This document shows positions 31,401 through 33,113 of a DNA stretch of 33,113 nt, in pieces (position 1 is the stretch's first letter; each line of letters begins with the position of its first letter). Under the pieces are notes generated by a model. It had not been told where the DNA came from, did no database searches, and saw nothing but the letters and a program-made list of their open reading frames with translations. The stretch is from NCBI GenBank assembly GCA_035540635.1, contig DATLGH010000050.1, positions 1-33,113 on the forward strand. The letters run 5' to 3'. The translations under genes and the position numbers were made by a program. The DNA comes from Egibacteraceae bacterium. Its GTDB lineage: Bacteria > Actinomycetota > Nitriliruptoria > Euzebyales > Egibacteraceae.

Positions 31401-32536
31401 CAGCGCATCAGGTCCGACACCAGGCTCGGGGTGAGCAGGCCGATCGGGCGGCCCGCCTCGACGACGAGCAGCATGTTGCCGGGTGCCTGGACGATGCGCT
31501 CCAGGGCGACGTCCATCCCCGCGTCCGCGTCGACTGTGACGGCGTCGGCCCGGTGGGCGACGTCGCCGAGCAGGGTCGTCGCCCAGTGCTTCCGGGGCAC
31601 GTCGTCGAGGCGCCCGAGCGTCACCCCACCGGTCACCGGCAGGCCCACCGGCCAGAGCAGGGACGGCCGCTGCTCGAGCTCGACGACGGCGTCGGACAAC
31701 CGCAGCCGCGGGTCGAGGGCCGGCGGCGCCGTGCCCATGACCTCGCGCACCGAGCGGTCGGCGAGCCGCTCACGCACCCGCGCACGCGTGTGCGACTGGG
31801 CGGCGCCCCGGTAGAGGAACGCCGCGATGAGGATCTCCCAGATGCCACCGAAGGTCCCGCCGGACCGCACGAAGACCGAGACGCCGTAGGCACCGAGCAG
31901 GAGCGCGAAGCCCTGGCCGATGCGCGCCGCCATGCGCGTGGACCGGTGCGGCCGGCCCGTGACCGCCCAGATGACCGACCGCAGGAGCCGGCCGCCGTCG
32001 AGCGGGTAGCCGGGCACGAGGTTGAAGACGGCGAGCAGCACGTTGATCCAGGCGAGGTAGCCGGTGATGGCGGCGAGGACCGGCTGCCCGAGGACGATGA
32101 CGTGGAGGAGCCCGAAGGTCGCGCCGAGCACGAGCGAGATGAACGGCCCTATGCCGACGATGACGAACTCGTCCTTGGCGCTGCGCGCCTCGCGCGTGGA
32201 CTCCGTCACGCCGCCGAGCAGGAAAAGCGTCACGCCCACCACGGGGATGTCGCGGTCGAGGCTCGTGATCGCATGGCCGAGCTCGTGGGCGAGCAGGCTC
32301 GCGAAGAACAGCAGCGCCGCCACCACCGCCGCCGCCACCGCGACCCCCGTGCCCTGGTCGGCCAGCAGGTCGGTGAAACGGGTGAAGAGCATCCAGACGA
32401 CGAGGCCGGCGATCACGAACCAGCTGACGTCCACGCGGATGGGGACCCCGCGCACGTGCGCGAGCGTCCAGGCGTTGCGAAACGTGCCGTCCCGGGAGGC
32501 CCGCGGGGGGCGCGAGGTCTCGTTCGTGTCCGTCAC
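31400..32536 (-). CDS. M50 site-2-type membrane metalloprotease with CBS pair (Rip3-like)
   Basis: This 378-residue intramembrane zinc protease has a HELGH motif (84-88) in the second membrane segment and the third ligand in LVPGYPLDGGRLLRS (about 180). It has about five or six membrane segments and a C-terminal CBS-domain region (about 255-378, SVREVMGTAPPALDPRLRLSDAV). This is the SpoIVFB/Rip3 group, which cleaves membrane-bound regulators, often anti-sigma factors or precursors. GTG at 32536 gives a short, plausible N-terminus (VTDTNETSRPPRASRDG) and has AGGGCG upstream; the longer frame runs through the tRNA-Ser gene and is not real. CBS domains suggest control by adenine nucleotides. The RskA-type protein at 22197-22934 is a possible but unproven target. 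Confidence 0.93.
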   Translation of the reverse strand: MTDTNETSRPPRASRDGTFRNAWTLAHVRGVPIRVDVSWFVIAGLVVWMLFTRFTDLLADQGTGVAVAAAVVAALLFFASLLAHELGHAITSLDRDIPVVGVTLFLLGGVTESTREARSAKDEFVIVGIGPFISLVLGATFGLLHVIVLGQPVLAAITGYLAWINVLLAVFNLVPGYPLDGGRLLRSVIWAVTGRPHRSTRMAARIGQGFALLLGAYGVSVFVRSGGTFGGIWEILIAAFLYRGAAQSHTRARVRERLADRSVREVMGTAPPALDPRLRLSDAVVELEQRPSLLWPVGLPVTGGVTLGRLDDVPRKHWATTLLGDVAHRADAVTVDADAGMDVALERIVQAPGNMLLVVEAGRPIGLLTPSLVSDLMR

Positions 32537-32602
32537 GTGATGCGCCCTGCCGCTCTGCTGCACGAGGTCCCGGTGGCCTCGGTGTCCGCGCCACCCCAGG
32601 GC

Positions 32603-32608
32603 TATACT
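32603..32608 (+). promoter_or_regulatory. -10 element of tRNA-Ser(GGA)
   Basis: TATACT, the closest match to the consensus in the window, lies 23 bases before the tRNA 5' end in the divergent gap to the M50 protease. The -35 region is weak. Confidence 0.6.
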
Positions 32609-32631
32609 GCCTTCCGACTCCCCGTCACGCT

Positions 32632-32720
32632 GGAGCTGTCGCCTAGTCTGGCCTATGGCGCGGTCTTGGAATGGCCGTAGGGTGGCAACACCCTCGAGGG
32701 TTCGAATCCCTCCGGCTCCG
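32632..32720 (+). tRNA. tRNA-Ser(GGA)
   Basis: This is a complete class II tRNA with a long variable arm. The acceptor stem is GGAGCTG/CGGCTCC (one G-T pair). The D arm has GCC/GGC, the anticodon arm is CGGTC-TTGGAAT-GGCCG (anticodon GGA), the variable stem is GGGTG/CACCC and the T arm is GAGGG-TTCGAAT-CCCTC. The discriminator is G, and CCA is not encoded, unlike the tRNA-Pro gene in this window. It reads UCC/UCU. Confidence 0.96.
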
Positions 32721-32803
32721 CTTCGATCCCAAGTCCCGGGTTCGCGCACAACGGCGTGGGCCCGGCGGCGCGTCGAGCCCCGGAGCTCTGGGCCGGCGCT
32801 GCT

Positions 32804-32856
32804 CGTGGTGGGTGGGATTCGAACCCACGAACCCTTGCGGGTTACCCGCTTTCGAG
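32804..32856 (-). pseudogene. 3' half of a tRNA-Ser(CGA), truncated at the anticodon loop
   Basis: Read on the minus strand, the stretch has an anticodon loop CTCGAAA (anticodon CGA), the 3' anticodon strand GCGGG, a variable stem AACCC/GGGTT, a T arm GTGGG-TTCGAAT-CCCAC, and an acceptor 3' strand CCACCAC with discriminator G. The 5' half is missing. The bases before the loop (ACGCC) do not pair with GCGGG, and no GTGGTGG acceptor strand or D arm is found upstream. A tRNA cut exactly at the anticodon loop is what an att site of a tyrosine integrase element leaves behind. Confidence 0.65.
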
Positions 32857-32959
32857 GGCGTTGAGGGCCGTTTCACGTTGTGCCGCCAGATGCCGAAATG
32901 TGCCTCTCACCCGGGGTTTTACACTGGCCGCACACCGGCGTGCGCCTCCCCATGGCGGC

Positions 32960-32973
32960 TGTGACGCGTCACA
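32960..32973. repeat. Perfect 14-bp palindrome, possible operator
   Basis: TGTGACGCGTCACA equals its own reverse complement. It lies 22 bases past the end of the truncated toxin gene reading (minus strand) and 13 bases from a second palindrome of the same length. Confidence 0.6.
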
Positions 32974-32999
32974 TGTGATCCGGATGTGATCCGGATCAC
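32973..32999. repeat. Two 11-bp direct repeats, the second inside a perfect 14-bp palindrome
   Basis: ATGTGATCCGG occurs twice in tandem (32973-32983, 32984-32994), and GTGATCCGGATCAC (32986-32999) is a perfect palindrome overlapping the toxin stop codon. Together with the palindrome at 32960 this makes a cluster of TGTGA/TCACA-like half sites, typical of a regulator-binding array. Confidence 0.6.
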
Positions 33000-33113
33000 G
33001 GGCTTCCGGGATCGGGCCCGGGTGGCTGAGCGGCGTCGGATCGAGCCGCGTGGAGGATCCTCAGGATGTCGATCCGCCCGGGCTGCAGCCGGTAGAACAC
33101 GACGTAGGGGAAC
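32996..33113 (-). CDS. RelE/ParE-family toxin, C-terminal fragment cut by the window edge
   Basis: The minus strand from the right edge encodes FPYVVFYRLQPGRIDILRIL followed by HAARSDAAQ and a Pro/Gly tail ending GPDPGSP, then TGA. The pattern F-P-[YF]-x-[VI]-x-Y-x-V-x-x-x-x-[IV]-x-[IV]-L-x-V-x-H-x-x-R is the C-terminal strand pair and catalytic/target-binding end of ParE/RelE plasmid-stabilisation toxins. Only the last 39 residues are in the window; the start and the antitoxin gene, usually upstream, lie beyond 33113. Such toxins either poison gyrase or cut mRNA; which applies cannot be told. It stands next to a tRNA remnant, a usual place for accessory islands. Confidence 0.75.
   Translation of the reverse strand, partial: FPYVVFYRLQPGRIDILRILHAARSDAAQPPGPDPGSP

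Noticed and set aside
32671-32964. Short open frames over the tRNA-Ser gene and tRNA remnant
   Set aside because: They translate tRNA sequence (a typical GGIRTHEPL-like peptide) and are not proteins.
33010-33040. A D-arm-like GGTGGCTGAGCGGC suggesting another tRNA-Ser
   Set aside because: It lies inside the toxin fragment, and no acceptor stem, anticodon arm or T arm follows in order.

Overview
The window is very GC-rich and densely coded on both strands. It reads as a chromosomal segment of a high-GC actinobacterium. The actinobacterial markers are a WhiB-type Fe-S regulator, an RskA-type anti-sigma factor, an Eis-type acetyltransferase, two adjacent ArsA/Get3-like ATPases, a PASTA-containing class A penicillin-binding protein, and -10 hexamers a few bases from start codons (leaderless transcripts). 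Species cannot be read from the sequence. The mix of selenocysteine machinery, slipin/NfeD and the Mycobacterium-like whiB-bag-pon order would fit a deep-branching actinobacterial lineage, but that is inference.

Layout. (1) 1-9825: selA and selB, the enzyme and elongation factor of selenocysteine insertion, flank a ClC chloride channel with CBS and TrkA-C domains, a small lipoprotein, a Ski2-like RNA helicase coupled to an S4 RNA-binding protein, and a secreted Cu/Zn superoxide dismutase. (2) 9855-18663: ridA, whiB, slipin and nfeD on the minus strand face bagA/bagB-like ATPases, a class A PBP and a metallophosphoesterase on the plus strand. This matches, from memory, the M. tuberculosis Rv3678c-Rv3683 neighbourhood (RidA, ArsA-like pair, WhiB4, PonA2, phosphoesterase), with a slipin-NfeD pair added. 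The NfeD protein has lost the residues expected of its protease active site. (3) 18682-20379: tRNA-Pro(CGG), a MazG-like pyrophosphohydrolase and an Eis-like acetyltransferase. (4) 20404-22934: a minus-strand operon of anti-sigma factor and a two-gene ABC-2 exporter. (5) 23148-24419: a lipoprotein NagZ-type glycosidase of visibly lower GC. (6) 24514-26864: asd and lysC (aspartate pathway), with a well-formed internal start for a LysC regulatory subunit, divergent from a cupredoxin lipoprotein. (7) 27369-30257: the recR, ybaB, dnaX and SRP RNA cluster. (8) 30354-32536: a PDZ/Lon-like secreted protease and an M50 site-2-type protease in one operon. (9) 32632-33113: tRNA-Ser(GGA), then a broken 3' half of a tRNA-Ser(CGA), two perfect 14-bp palindromes and the C-terminal end of a RelE/ParE toxin running off the right edge. 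This last stretch looks like the edge of an integrated element.

The most interesting points are the apparently dead NfeD next to a slipin inside a conserved redox/cell-wall locus, the likely attachment-site remnant with operator-like palindromes and a toxin at the right end, the internal lysC start, the anti-sigma factor without a visible sigma factor, and the low-GC nagZ. I found no CRISPR array, insertion sequence or complete mobile element.
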